A DNA stretch of 64,000 nucleotides from Sambucus nigra (taxonomy: Eukaryota > Streptophyta > Magnoliopsida > Dipsacales > Adoxaceae): positions 573,410,606 through 573,474,605 of the forward strand of contig OX422217.1 of NCBI GenBank assembly GCA_949130495.1, given 5' to 3'. Below the pieces are notes generated by a model. It did not search any database and was not told where the DNA came from. It worked only from the letters and a program-made list of their open reading frames with translations. Position 1 is the stretch's first letter, and every line of letters begins with the position of its first letter. Shown here piece by piece: positions 35,470 to 46,638 of this stretch. A program made the position numbers and the translations under genes.

Positions 35470-37030
35470 TGGAAGAAGCTAGGAAGAAGACTACTACGTA
35501 TCAAGTGGATGAAACAGAAGATGTAGATATTGAAACGTTGGATCCTAGAGTTGAATCTCAGCTCGTGAAGGGTCAGGTTATGGAAGCTACGGAGAATATC
35601 ATTTTGGACGACGAACGCCCAGAACAAACAACTCAAATTGGTGTGTCATTGGACCTATCAATAAAGTAGGAACTGGTGGCATTTTTAAGGCGCAGAAAGC
35701 AGACTTTTGCATGGAGTCATGAAGACATGCCAGGGATAGACCCGACTTTCCTGTGCCACGAGCTTAATGTTAATAAGTAGGTCAAGCCAGTGAAGCAGCG
35801 AAGAAGCGTGTTTAGCCCAGAAAAGAATCAAGACATACAGGAAGAAGTAGAGAAACTGCAGAATGCCTCTTTTATTGAGGACGTCAAGTATCCTAATTGG
35901 GTAACAAATGTTGTGATGGTAAAGAAGAAAAACAATAAGTGGAGGATGTGTGTGGACTTCACTGATCTTAATAAAGCCTGTCCAAAAAATCATTTTCCCT
36001 TGCCCTAAATCGATCAAATGGTGGATGCTACATCGGGGCATGAATTGTTGAGCTTCATGGATGCTTATTCTGGTTACAACCAGATTACGATGAAACCAGA
36101 GGATAGGGAAAGTACCTCTTTTATCACCTCAAGGGGAACTTATTGCCATAATGTTATGCCTTTCGAACTTAAAAATACAGGTGAAACATACCAAAGGTTG
36201 ATAATAAAGTGTTCGTAGAGCAAATCAATCAGAACATGGAGGTTTATGTTGACGATATGCTGACAAAGAGCAAGAAATCTACTGATCATTTAATTGACCT
36301 GGGCCAGACTTTTGATCAGCTAGAGAAATATCAAATGAAGTTAAATCCCACCAAATGCATATTTAGAGTACGAGAAGGCATGTTTCTCGGGTATATTGTT
36401 AATCAACAAGGCATTGAGGCGAACCCTGAAAAGATAAAGGCCCTACTCGAACTACGATCTCCATGTACGAAGAAGGAAGTGCAAAGTCTTACAGGATGGG
36501 TCGCAGAACTTAACAGATTTGTGTCACGAGCAACAGACAAATGCCTCCCATTCTTCAAAACACTTCGAAAAACTTTTTAGTGGAATGAGGAATGCGAGGA
36601 GGCTTTTCAAGAATTGAAGAAATATCTAGGGACCCCTCCACAGTTATCTAGACCAGTGATAGGAGAAAGACTATACTTGTATCTGGATGTTTTAGAGAAC
36701 GCAGTTAGCTCAGCGCTGATAAGAGTGGAGGACGAAGTGCAAAAATTGGTCTATTACACCAGCAAGGCCTTCCCAGGAGTAGGGATCAGATATCCCAGGT
36801 TGGAGAAGTTGGAACTAGCACTGATCGAAGCAAGCAGAAGGATGAGGCCATACTTCCAAGACCATACTATAATAGTGTATACTGATATGACATTAAGACA
36901 TGCTGTGCACAAATCGTAGAAATCGGGAAGATTGATGTATTGGGCGGTAGAACTTGGTGAATATGACATAGTTTATCAGCTTAGGTCATCACTTAATGGG
37001 CAGGCACTAGCGGACTTTATTGCGGAGTTT
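35470..37030 (+). pseudogene. Element B reverse transcriptase and first RNase H
   Basis: The N-terminal part is at about 35680-35780. Palm motifs are RMCVDFTDLNKACPKN (about 35945), SFMDAYSGYNQITM (about 36055) and a degraded MPFELKNTGETYQ. The catalytic YVDD at 36245-36256 is intact, unlike YVND in element A. The thumb and RNase H follow (AELNRFVSRATDKCLPFF about 36505; YYTSKAFPGVGIRYPRLEKL about 36752; IIVYTDMTLRHAVHKS about 36870). The frame shifts at about 36205, and stops occur at 36006, 36216 and 36578 among others. Confidence 0.9.
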
Positions 37031-37078
37031 ACTTACTCTGACACATTCAAAAAGTAGGAGCTTAATGCTGACAAACCC

Positions 37079-37700
37079 GTGGATGTTTTGGGATCATCCA
37101 AGACAACCCCCGACCAACTTCCATTAGTAGATCGACAGGAGGCGATAGACAATGATCAAAGGGAAGTGTCGAGTAATTACCCAAGGATAGGAGAATATAA
37201 AAGGAAGTATCAAATACTCCACCGAGGAACTCTGTTTGACCAAGAGTTTGATAATGATATACCTGTGTAGAATTTGTATGTGGATGGCTCTTCTTGTGCC
37301 ACGGGTAGTGGAGAAGGAATAATCTTAAACAGTCCTGATGGAGTTAATATTGAGTATGCTATATGTTTTCAATTTAAGGCTTCTAATAATGAAGCTGAAT
37401 ATGAAGCTATGATCGTGGGTCTTAGTTTGGCTAAAATCACGAATGTAGAGCACGTTATCGTATTCAGTGATTCACAATTAATTGTAAATCAAATTCTTGG
37501 GTTGTATGTAGTGAAGGGAGAATTAATGTTCAAGGATGATGCAAAGGCCATGGAGGTTGTATAAACTTTTACCGCAGTCTAGTTGATCAGAATATCGAGA
37601 TTAGAGAATGCAAGAGTTGATGCCCTTGCTCGGCTGGCCTCAGCAACACGTACGAAGCTACGAAGAATCATACCAATAGAGATTCTGGCTAATCAGAGCG
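37079..37700 (+). pseudogene. Element B second RNase H (archaeal-type)
   Basis: The Tat-lineage extra RNase H is better preserved than in A. It reads MYVDGSSCATGSGEGII (37274-, first catalytic Asp present), NNEAEYEAMIVGLSLAKI (about 37385-37440), VFSDSQLIVNQILG (about 37460-37500) and RVDALARLASATRTKLRR (about 37613-37665). A stop at 37562 separates the last block, still in the same frame. The residues expected to bind metal (D, E, D, D) can all be located. Confidence 0.88.
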
Positions 37701-39006
37701 TAGACGAAGATTTGATGGTAAAATTCATTACCCTAGAATTGGGACCATCATGGATGGACCTCATCAGGGCCTACATCGAAAAGAGAGCTGTACCAACTAA
37801 TAAACTCGCAATTAAGAAACTGAAGTTTAAAGCTGCTCGTTACGTACTGGCCAATGGTATTTTGTATAGAAGAGGCATTATAGCAGGACTACAGAGATGT
37901 GTGAATCCCTATGAAGTTAAATATTTGATTAAAGAGGTTTAAGAAGGCTCTTGCGAATCTCATATAATAGGTCGGATGATTTTGCAGAGGATAATAACAC
38001 AAGATATTACTGGCCAATAATGAGAGCTGACTGCACAACTTACACCAAGACGTGCGATAAATGCCAGCGTTTCTCTTCCATCCAAAGAACTCCCCAAGCA
38101 TTGTTAACACCCATTACGTCCCCTTAGATATTTTCCATGTGGGGTATAGATTTGGTTGGGCCGCTTCTGACAACCAAAGGGAGATTCAAATATCTAGTAG
38201 TTATTATGGACTATTTTACCAAATGAGTGGAAGCTGAACCTCTCATTAACATGTCGTATGACAGGGTCTATCAGTTTATTTAAAAGAACATTATTTGCAG
38301 ATATGGTTTCCCACATGCATTCATTACTGACCATGGAACCCAATTTAACAATGAGGAGTTCGCTGGATATTTTCACTAATCCAATGTACAGAAGATCCAT
38401 TCTGCACCAGGCCATCCCCAAAGCAATGGGTAAACTGAGGTGACGAACAGAACTCTACTGAATGGCTTGAAAAATGGCTAGATAATGAAAAGGGAAACTG
38501 GATTAACGAGCTACACTCTGTGTTGTGGGCTTATTGCACTACACCACGAACAGCAACTGCGGAATCTACGTACATGTTAGCCTTCGAAAGCGAAGCCGTC
38601 ATACCAACTGAATGGGGTTTTCCACATATAGGGCTCTTAATTTCAATTCCTATATAAGCGATTTTATGAGACATTTAGACCTAGATATGCTAGAAGAAGT
38701 TAGAGAAGAAGCAGCGATCAGGAACGCAGTCTACCAATAACGAATAACCTTGTTTTACAACAAAGGGTGAAGAAGTGTGATTTAAAAGAGGGAGATTATG
38801 TGCTAAAAAAGGTAATCCAGAAGAACAATAAACTTGAGGCTAACTGGCATGGGCCTTATCGAGTAACAGAAGTTGTTCATCCTGGGACATACAGAATTGA
38901 AACTTTGGAGGGAGAAGAATTCAAGAACGCGTGGAATGCAAAGCATCTCGCAAGTATTATCAATAATGAAAATTCATGTGTAACCTATTTCTTTCAATAT
39001 GAATAA
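37701..39006 (+). pseudogene. Element B integrase
   Basis: The zinc-binding end is at about 38005-38085 (YYWPIMRADCTTYTKTCDKC). The core follows: GIDLVGPLLTTKGRFKYLVV (about 38145), Asp in VVIMDYFTK (about 38200), Asp in FITDHGTQF (about 38325) and Glu after SNG and a stop, in TEVTNRTLL (about 38435). The C-terminal part (38767-39006) carries NWHGPYRVTEVVHPGTYRIE and ends NAWNAKHLASI, with no chromodomain. Frame changes occur near 37950 and before 38767, with at least four stops in the core. It is closely parallel to element A. Confidence 0.88.
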
Positions 39007-39082
39007 AAGTGATGTTTTATCCATTTCTCTCTTTTATTAAATTTTTTTGGATTATTCGTGCTACACACTATATAAACCATAT

Positions 39083-39178
39083 CAGCAACCACAAACTCCG
39101 GTTGGTCGGCAATTCAGCAACCACCATCTCCGATTGGTCGATAATTCAATAACCACCAACTCCGGTTGGTCGGTAAAT
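39083..39178. repeat. 32-bp tandem repeat downstream of element B pol
   Basis: Three units of about 32 bp (39083, 39115, 39147) have the form cagcaaccaccaactccggttggtcggcaatt. Each contains ccaactccggttgg, a near-perfect inverted repeat able to form a short hairpin. The array is between pol and the end of the second antisense gene, where both transcripts would need 3' ends. Confidence 0.85.
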
Positions 39179-39585
39179 AAAAATCATGCAAGGCAAAAGC
39201 CTATTTGATCACGGTTGATCTCAGAGGACACCCAAACTAGACAAGAAGATGGGTGACCTCTCGGGGCATCCACTATCTAGGCAACAAGGTAATCTTGGCA
39301 CGATTACTACAACTAAGAAGGAATATGGGATGCAAATCATTCCATTTCTTAGGCACAAAGAGTGACAAGTAACTATAATCAGACAACAAATGGGACAAGT
39401 TCAATTATCTAAAACAAAACAGGACATTCTGTCCTTCTACAGATTTATATATTCACCAGTGAATAACAAAGACATTTTACAAAGCATTTTCAAGAAAATG
39501 AAATTGCACAGAGAATAAATATTTCTTTATTAAAACCAAGCAGATTACATACGAAATGAAATTTGATTCATTATATACAAATGTC
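39179..39585. other. Spacer between pol and antisense gene 2 of element B
   Basis: No gene or repeat recognised. By position it is the 3' untranslated region of the antisense gene ending at 39586. Confidence 0.4.
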
Positions 39586-40872
39586 CTATTCTATGGGTTT
39601 CTTTCCTTCTGCTTTTGATACAGGTTCCATCCCAGCTGAAGGATCATCTAATGCATAGGGAGAGCTTATAAAATTCATATCTCATAGCATTCTGACGTTA
39701 ACTATGGATGGTCAATCAAGAAAATGCTCAGGACGAGATATCTCAAAATTAGAATGAAGACTATAGTCACCAAGATATTTAGAAATCAAGCACCGAGGAA
39801 TAACACGAGCTGGAATCCAACTAAAATCAAGTTTAAAGGGAGGCCCGGGCAAATTAAGCACTCCAGGTTCATAATAATCCCATAAGAAGTGTCCTTGCTC
39901 CAGTTTCAGCACACACATAGCATTCAACCATCCCTGATTGTACCCCTCATTATTTGACTGTTGCAACTGAGCATCAAGATGACATAATGCTTCGTTGTAC
40001 CCTGCCATCCAAAGCTCTCTAGGCTGTTTGTGAAATTGATAAGTCAATCTTTTAAAATGCTCGTGGAGCTTCTTCACCAGAATCTCTTTACTTTCCAGCG
40101 CAGAACTCTGATTGTAGAGTTGGTCGGCAAAACTCTGAATTTTTTTAGACATTTCTGCCAATGCCTAATTCTTTGTCGTCAATTGAATGGCTTGATTTTC
40201 TAAGGCCAATTGACTCCTCGTCTCCTCAATATTAACCTGACCAACCCTTGCTCGCCCACGGGAAGAAGGCCTTGCTCTGCCACGAGCAGGTGTGGAAAGT
40301 CCAGCTTGTTTCAAAGTCTCTAAATCTTCCCTTAAGGTAGCATTTTCAGTTTCTAAAAAGGAAAAATCGCCGTCATTAATTAGGATCAAGGCTTCCGAAG
40401 AAGAGGAGGCAACAGATTTGAGTTGTTTCACTTCCTCTTGCAACGTGATATTCTCTTGCTCTAGCAGCTTGGCAATGTTTCTATGCTCTTCAATTTCAAG
40501 CTTTAACACACTTTCCTTTTTCTCATGGGCCAAAATATACTTGTCATAACCCCTGTCAGCACTCAATTGTTGGTACTTTTTCTCATAACCTTTTTGCAAA
40601 AGCGTAGTGGTCTCTTTGTGTTGAAGTTGAAGTTCTACGATCATGCCTTGAAGGTCTTCAATCATTTCGTAATAGGCCACATTATTGGCTTCAGCACGAT
40701 TAAGTAGACACTTCAAGTATTGGTAAGCATCAATTGCTCATTTAGAGGCATCAGATTCGAGGATGTCTATTATTTGGGCCTCGATTAAATCTGTATGACC
40801 AACTTTCAAATAATCATTGCATTTCTTCATCAACTCTGTATCATTAGCTGATAAGAGTTCCATACTGGCCAT
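39586..40872 (-). pseudogene. Element B antisense ORF 2: coiled-coil protein with Arg-Gly patch
   Basis: One reading frame of 429 codons on the minus strand from ATG 40872 to TAG 39588-39586. It is broken only by in-frame stops at 40740-40738, 40164, 39714 and near 39690, so the frame itself has survived. Residues about 55-190 look coiled-coil (many Glu/Lys/Leu, e.g. KLEIEEHRNIAKLLEQENIT). A basic RG patch (ARGRARPSSRGRARVG) follows, then a second helical stretch. The C-terminal part contains WNAMC-like and FKLDFSWIPARVIPRC segments. I do not recognise the family. The sequence just before the ATG (tattttctccttgctag) looks like a splice acceptor, so it may be a downstream exon of the same antisense transcript as ORF 1. 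Confidence 0.7.
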
Positions 40873-41024
40873 AAACTAGCAAGGAGAAAATAAAATGCAT
40901 CAACAATGATACAGATAGGTCAAAGAAATACGGGAGATAAATAACAAAAGTTTATTATTATTCATCATAAAAAAGGAAAATACATTCCAAGTTACAATCG
41001 AGGAAAAAAGAAAACCTAACAACT

Positions 41025-43256
41025 TTACACCTTCTCCTTATTCACTACAATATCTTCAGTTGGTTTGGAGAGAAGAGAAGGTTGCTCGGAATGCAGTGCA
41101 GGTTGCTCGAAAGAAGTGCTTTCTTGATGAACTTGTTCGTAAGGTTGGGGAACGAAAGTAACGAATATTTGCTCTGCTACCATCATAGAAGACTCATCAT
41201 AAGGGGCTTCATCTTATTCTTCCTCACCGATGACAGGAGGAGGGCCATGAGTATGTCTCTGAAATAATTCAGAATCGTCTGAAGTTTTCAATTATTTCAA
41301 GGCCGCAACCCATCCATATCTAAAGTATTTTAGGCTGGCATATTCCATCTGATAAGTAATGGCATTTAAGGCCTTGTTCCATCCTTTATCCTAGTCAGAG
41401 CTAAAAGACTTCTTTATAACGGGTTTCTTCTTTACTTTCTCCAATGAAGCATGTTCCTCGGTAAGCTTCACTTTTTTTCTAGCTCTTTCTAACGTCGTTC
41501 AGCCTCTTTAAGCTTGGACTCAACCTCCTCGGCAGATTTCAACTTATCCTCAAGTCAGCCTCTTCAAGCTTGCTATCAACGGCCTTCAATTTTTTCACCA
41601 ACTCTTTAGAATCACTTATATCTTGATCTCGAGTGGTCTTGACAGATTGAAGTTCATTCTCCCAAGCAGTTTTTTCTTCCTCGTACTTCTGATGGGATTC
41701 ATTCAAAGAGAGGGATAGACCAGTAAAAGCCTCTTCCACTCCACCCGAGGAAGTGGAAGCCCTGATAGCTTCATTTTTCTTTAAGATGCCATTAAAGCAA
41801 GCCACAAATGGAAAAGGGAAAGAGCTCAACTCAGAATATGAATGCAATATATAAAGACGAGGAAGTAATAAGATGAATATACTTACTGATGCAATATGTT
41901 GGGTGGCTAAATCAGTGAGCTTCTCCCGATAAAGGGAATCCTCAGCAGCTTGATGTTCGGGAAGGACCCAAGATTTAATCAAGTCCTTGGCCGAACTCGG
42001 AGCAATGAGAGCATGAGCTTTAGCTCTCAAAGGACCCTCAGTATCAGAAGGTTGAGCAACAGTCTCTATAAGTCTTTCAGCGAGACCTCTTCTTAGTCTC
42101 TTTAGAGGAGCACTTTCAATCAAAGGTGCTGCCTCTCATTGTATAATAAGAACACCTTCAATCAAAGGTGCTGCCTCTTTTGGAACAACTGGGGGCTTCT
42201 TACTCACCTCATTCACAGTTGTAGATGTTCCCTTAGACGGAGCAATGTTCATTTTCTTCGTCCCCTCAGCTGGGACATCCACTTTACTTTTTTTACCCCA
42301 TCAACACCAGGGGCATCATTGACAAAGAACTCAGGCATCCTCCTTTTCTTCATCATCAAATCGATAATGGAAGTATCCAAATCAGACGAGGAGTCTCTCA
42401 CACTTGCTCGAGATGTTGGAGGTTGATCAAGATCGATTACCGTAGGAGGTGCAATAGGATGCGCAATAAAAGACAAGGTAGTGTTTTTGTACTTCAAAAA
42501 ATAAGAAGCAGCTCTAATGTGCTCCCCAGCAACTGATTGATGCAAACTCCAGATAAGTTTTAAATATTTTATGTTAAGGTCAATCTCTTTTGGGGGATTC
42601 CTTTTACTGTCAACTGTAACAAACAAAATTAATGTCAATGACGCATTTTGTCAAACATGAAGAAAGCTAAATTAAAAAATTAAAAACAACCTATCCCATT
42701 GCCTTAAAGCGGACATTTGGGACCTTGATACACATCATTTCCATTTAATGGAAGGTGTTTCCAATTTTTCATCACAACCCCATGATCAAAGTAGTCCCTA
42801 TTGGCGTCGGGAAGATTGACAACTAAAGAACTATTCGAAAACCTAGTTTTCAAATAAAAAGTAGTGTCACTGGTAACCCATATATAATAATACATAATTT
42901 TAGGAATTCCTAAATTATTTCCATGAATTTGATTCAACCTATATATGCCATTAACTACCCTCCATGTATTTGGAGCTACCCTTGCAGGTATAATATCGAA
43001 ATATTGGTAAAACTCCAAATACAAGGTGTAGGAGGGTAGTGAGACTGGGGTCTATGAATAACTGGAAAGGGTTAGGTGTGACCCACTCCCATGGACGCTG
43101 TCTGCAAGGCTCTCAATAACTTCTGAAGCAGCTTCTGATGAGACCTTCTCCTTTTGGTAAAAATGGAGATCAAATTGGAACTCCCTCCCTGCAAGAAGAT
43201 GAACTTCCACAATAATAATAGTAATTTTCTCAAGAAGAACTCCTGAGAGTGATGGC
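41025..43256 (-). pseudogene. Element B antisense ORF 1: spliced Tat extra gene
   Basis: The minus-strand counterpart of the antisense gene in A. The N-terminal exon (frame open from about 43256, one TAG at 43054-43052) contains YQYFDIIPARVAPNTWRVVN near 42950-43010, matching the conserved block of A (NAWRVIVGDIVLW). A 77-bp intron at 42614-42690 (GT start, TTTGTTTGTTACAG end) joins compatible frames. A second candidate intron of 108 bp is at 41779-41886 (donor GTAAGTA). Middle exons carry DLDQPPTSRASVRDSSSDLD and basic KKRRM. The 3' part (41780-41025) is a coiled coil rich in Glu/Lys. Defects: TAA at 42704, a frameshift near 42245, stops near 41500 and 41280. No start ATG is visible at the N-terminus. 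Confidence 0.8.
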
Positions 43257-43397
43257 TGTCAGTGGGGAGTGAAAGAACAAAGCACTCGGCACTAGAGAGA
43301 GAGTAGGGAGAGAATACTAGAGAGGTTATGGTGTGATTTTTGCAAAGTACCAGTGCTATTGAGTTTTTCTCTATATCTTATGACCTTGCCCAGGGGT

Positions 43398-43411
43398 CCT
43401 ATTTATACTTG
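43398..43411 (-). promoter_or_regulatory. Antisense TATA box of element B antisense ORF 1
   Basis: On the minus strand the sequence reads agtataaatagga, a canonical plant TATA box. About 30 bases downstream begins a CT-rich leader (complement of 43275-43335, with ctctctagtattctctccctactctctctc). It leads into the N-terminal exon near 43256. Position, motif and leader composition agree, giving a plausible internal promoter that faces against gag-pol. Confidence 0.65.
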
Positions 43412-43644
43412 GCTACTAAGGCTGGGTTGGCACTTTTTGCGCCAAAACTTAGAGGGTTGGTGAGGGACAAAGTCTGCAGTGTATTATTTGTCCCTACCTA
43501 CAGGCAGCTTTGCCTGTCCCTTCTAGCAGATGCCCCCTACTGCCAACCAAAGTTCAAAAGCAAATATATCTTCTAATGGAGACAAAATATCTGCTTTGCT
43601 AAATATCTTTTGAAACGGTAACTTTTGGTACAAACTTTGTAAAC

Positions 43645-43780
43645 TTGAGGGGGGGTTCTCAAGGACCACCTCCTCTAAAATCTTTGTAATCTTGAGGGGG
43701 GTCTTGAGGACCCCTTCTAAAATCATTTTTCTTGAGAGGGGTTTAGAGGACCCTCTCCTTTAAAATCATTTTATAAACAA
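43645..43780. repeat. Diverged G-rich tandem repeat upstream of antisense promoter
   Basis: Three degenerate units of about 45-50 bp share cttgagggggg...tcaaggacc...cctctaaaatc. They lie just upstream (minus strand) of the antisense TATA box. They contain several runs of four to seven G. Confidence 0.7.
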
Positions 43781-44100
43781 TTCTTTTCTTGTGAGTAGCC
43801 AGTCCTTTGGATGCTCACTTCACTTGTGACTAAGTGTGAAGTGTGTGTAGTCTTGAGTGACTTATGGGTCTTCCTACTAGTATTCTCTCAATCCTATAGT
43901 GCTAAGTGGTTGAGCTTGCTCAACATGCCTTGTCCCTCAGCCTCCAAGCCAAAACTCCCAGGAGGTCCCAACTAGCCTGTTCGAGCCCTGCTTGCTCAAC
44001 TAGGTAACCTGTACAAGAAAGCAAAGTGTTAATAATGTTGTTTCTTTAAATAATGACGTTTCATGATGAGGAGTTTCTTGTGGTAGCTACTCCCTCATCC
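43781..44100. other. Spacer, element B 3' region
   Basis: No gene, array or control motif recognised. Confidence 0.3.
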
Positions 44101-44105
44101 TGGCC

Positions 44106-45205
44106 GCCCTGGGTGGGTTCCTTCTCAATATGAGCTTCTGCCGGAACCCTTGCAGTGGCACTTCTCAGATAACATTTCTACAGTGACCCTTGAAGTGGCG
44201 TTGACCCTTGCAATGGCACTTCTCAATCTTGGACTTCTGCGGTGAGCCTTGCGAGGCACCTCTCGAATGTCATTGCTGCAGTGTCCCTTGCAGTGGCGCT
44301 GACCCTTGCAGTGGCACTTCTCAATCTTGGACTTCTACGGTGACCCTTGCGAGGGACCTCTCGAATGTCATTACTGCAGTGACCATTGCAGTGGCGCTGA
44401 CCCTTGCAGTGGAACTTCTCAATCTTGGATTTCTGTGGTGACCCTTGTGAGGCACCTCTCGAATGTCATTACTGCAGTGACGCTGACCCTTGAAGTGTCA
44501 CTTCTCAATCTTGGACTTCTCCAGTGACCCTTGCGAGGCACCTCTCGAATGTCATTGCAGCAGTGACCCTTGCAGTGGCGCTGACTCTTGCCGTGGTACT
44601 TCTCAATATTGGACTTCTGCGATGACCCTTGTGGGGCACCTCTTGAATGTCATTGCTGCAGTGACCCTTGTAGTGGCGCTGACCCTTGCAGTGGCACTTC
44701 TCAATCTTGGATTTTTGCGGTGACCCTTGCGAGTCTCCTCTCGAATGTCATTGTTGCAGTGACCCTTGCAATGGCGCTGACCCTTGCAGTGGCACTTCTC
44801 AGTCTTGGATTTCTGCGGTGACCCTTGCGAGGCACCTCTCAAATGTCATTGCTGCAGTGACCCTTATAATGGCGCTGACCCTTGTAGTGGCACTTCTCAA
44901 TCTTGGAGTTATGCGGTGACCCTTGCGAGGCACCTCTCGAATGTCATTGCTGCAATGACCCTTGCAGTGGCGATGACCCTTGCAGTGGCACTTCTCAATC
45001 TTGGAGTTCTGCGGTGACCCTTGCGAGGCACCTCTCGAATGTCATTGCTGCAGGGACCCTTGCAGTGGCGCTGACCCTGCAGTGGCACTTATCAATCTTG
45101 AACTTCTGCGGTGGCCCTTGCGGGGCACCTCTCGAATGTCATTGTTGCAGTGACTCTTGCAGTGGCAGTGACCCTTGCAGTGGCACTTCTTAATCTTGGA
45201 CTTCT
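44106..45205 (+). repeat. Element B tandem array, about 98-bp unit
   Basis: About eleven copies of a 98-bp unit built from cccttgcagtggc (twice per unit), cacttctcaatcttggacttc and gaggcacctctcgaatgtcattgctgcag. Open frames of 77 codons recur at exactly 98-bp offsets (44588, 44686, 44784), which fixes the period. Since 98 is not a multiple of three, these frames are a by-product of the repeat. One copy of the 41-bp motif of the next array sits at the left edge (about 44106-44146). Confidence 0.93.
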
Positions 45206-45440
45206 ATCGGGACCCTCGGTGGGGTTCCTTCTTAATATGAGTTTCTGTCGGGACCCTGGGTGGGTTCCTTCTCAATATGAGTTTCTACCGGGACCCTGGG
45301 GTGGTTCCTTCTCAATATGAGTTTTTTTCGGGACCCTAGGTGGGTTCCTGCTCAATATGAGTTTCTGCCGGGACCCTGGGGTGGTTCCTCCTCAATATGA
45401 GTTTCTGCCGGGACCCTGGGTGGGTTCCCGCCCAATATAT
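45206..45440 (+). repeat. Element B second tandem array, about 41-bp unit
   Basis: gggaccctgggtgggttccttctcaatatgagtttctgcc recurs with gaccct at 45211, 45252, 45292, 45332, 45372 and 45412, a step of 40-41 bp. It follows the 98-bp array directly. Confidence 0.93.
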
Positions 45441-46088
45441 CCGATAAAAAATATTTTTATTTATTTTATTATTTTTAGGTAGACACCCTTCTACACAAGG
45501 GATTTGGCAAGAAAGAAAAGCCACACTCCGCTATAAAAAGGGCGGGAAACCAATGTCACTCCGTCAGAGAAAACAAATCAGAAGGACAAGAAGGCTCCTC
45601 CAAAATAACCCAAGAGGGAATTGAAAAATCAATTCGGAATTTATGTAAAGATTCAACAAGGTAAACCATGATGACTAAAAAAAAGAAAGATAAAGGAAGA
45701 TAATCTTATAGAGAACGGAGAAATCTGCTAATGACGGACGATGGAAGAATGACAGTACGAAATAGAGAGAGAAAGTCAAGAGTTCAGAAAATGTGGATGT
45801 GAAAAGTAGAAAATAATGGGATTTCTGTCGCTCTTAAATACCTTGCATCGGGAAAAGAGAAAAGAAATGATTACCGAGAATGAAGTTTACGTTTCCGACG
45901 ATTAAATCATGAGAAAGGCGCAAATGTCAAAGCGACTGCTAAAAATTCAAAATATTTACAAGTTCACCATTACGCGCTCAAATGGAAAGAAATACAATAA
46001 AAATGTCCCAAGTGTTGGAGATCTGTAATCCAGGCATCTCTTAGGCAAAATGTTCCACACTTTCTTATTTAACTTCAACTGTGAAACA
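45441..46088. other. Element B spacer before the 3' LTR
   Basis: No coding frame recognised. A plus-strand TATA-like ctataaaaagg at about 45531-45541 is followed by an A-rich leader-like stretch, but no gene follows it. The stretch ends at the polypurine tract. Confidence 0.4.
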
Positions 46089-46638
46089 TTGGGGGCTTCT
46101 GTTGATACAAAAATTAGTCATCTGACATAGATCAATTAGATAAAGACATGTGTCAACCTACATGGCAAATACATACTTTCATCGAGCTACTCAGGCTTTA
46201 CGATCTACTCAAGAGTCCTGAACTTCTCAAAAGTTCTGAGCTACTCAAGCGTACTGAGCAACTCAAGCGGTCCGAGCTACTTAGCGTGTAGAGCATCTAA
46301 CCAAGAAAACCAAAAGGCAACTACGCATTCAATGAACGTCATATTTAATGCGCATTATTATTGTACAAATGTATATGTCTACTAGAGGACGACACATTAC
46401 CTTTTCATATGTACATCCTCAAGGCTATAAATACATTGTAACCTAGTCATGAAAGGGGACTCTTGGATCCCTTGGCAATCCCATTATCGAGATACAAGGA
46501 AAACAGTCAGCAATACAACAACAATGGACGTAGGCCATTTTGATAGCCGAACCACTTTAAAAATTCATTGTCTTATTTATTTATTCATTTTTATCTGTGA
46601 TATTTTAATTAGATTGCATCAAGTTTTTTACATCAACA
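46089..46638 (+). repeat. Element B polypurine tract and 3' LTR
   Basis: The tract ttgggggcttc (46089-46099) abuts the LTR at 46100. The LTR matches 32656-33176, has a TATA box ctataaata at about 46424-46432 and ends catcaaca before the target duplication GTAGG (46639-46643). Confidence 0.95.

Larger units (their letters stand above)
32656..46638 (+). mobile_element. Element B: Tat-lineage retrotransposon with two antisense ORFs and satellite-like arrays
   Basis: About 14.0 kb. LTRs at 32656-33176 and 46100-46638, starting tgttgatac. A perfect target duplication GTAGG lies at 32651-32655 and 46639-46643. Its primer site matches A at all but one position. Gag, protease, RT, RNase H, second RNase H and integrase occupy 33239-39005. 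The 7 kb from there to the 3' LTR holds a 32-bp repeat, two antisense genes and two tandem arrays. It is a different family from A: the LTR is about half as long and the arrays are unrelated. It is inserted in the gag of element C. Confidence 0.95.

Noticed and set aside
44208..45193. Series of 73-96 codon plus-strand frames with near-identical proteins
   Set aside because: They recur at exactly the 98-bp period of the tandem array, which is not a multiple of three. They are by-products of the repeat.
44106..45440. CRISPR-like regular repeat
   Set aside because: Units are directly adjacent with no unique spacers, inside a plant retrotransposon.
45531..45541. Plus-strand TATA-like motif before the B 3' LTR
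   Set aside because: No reading frame or leader follows before the LTR, so a promoter call would rest on the motif alone.
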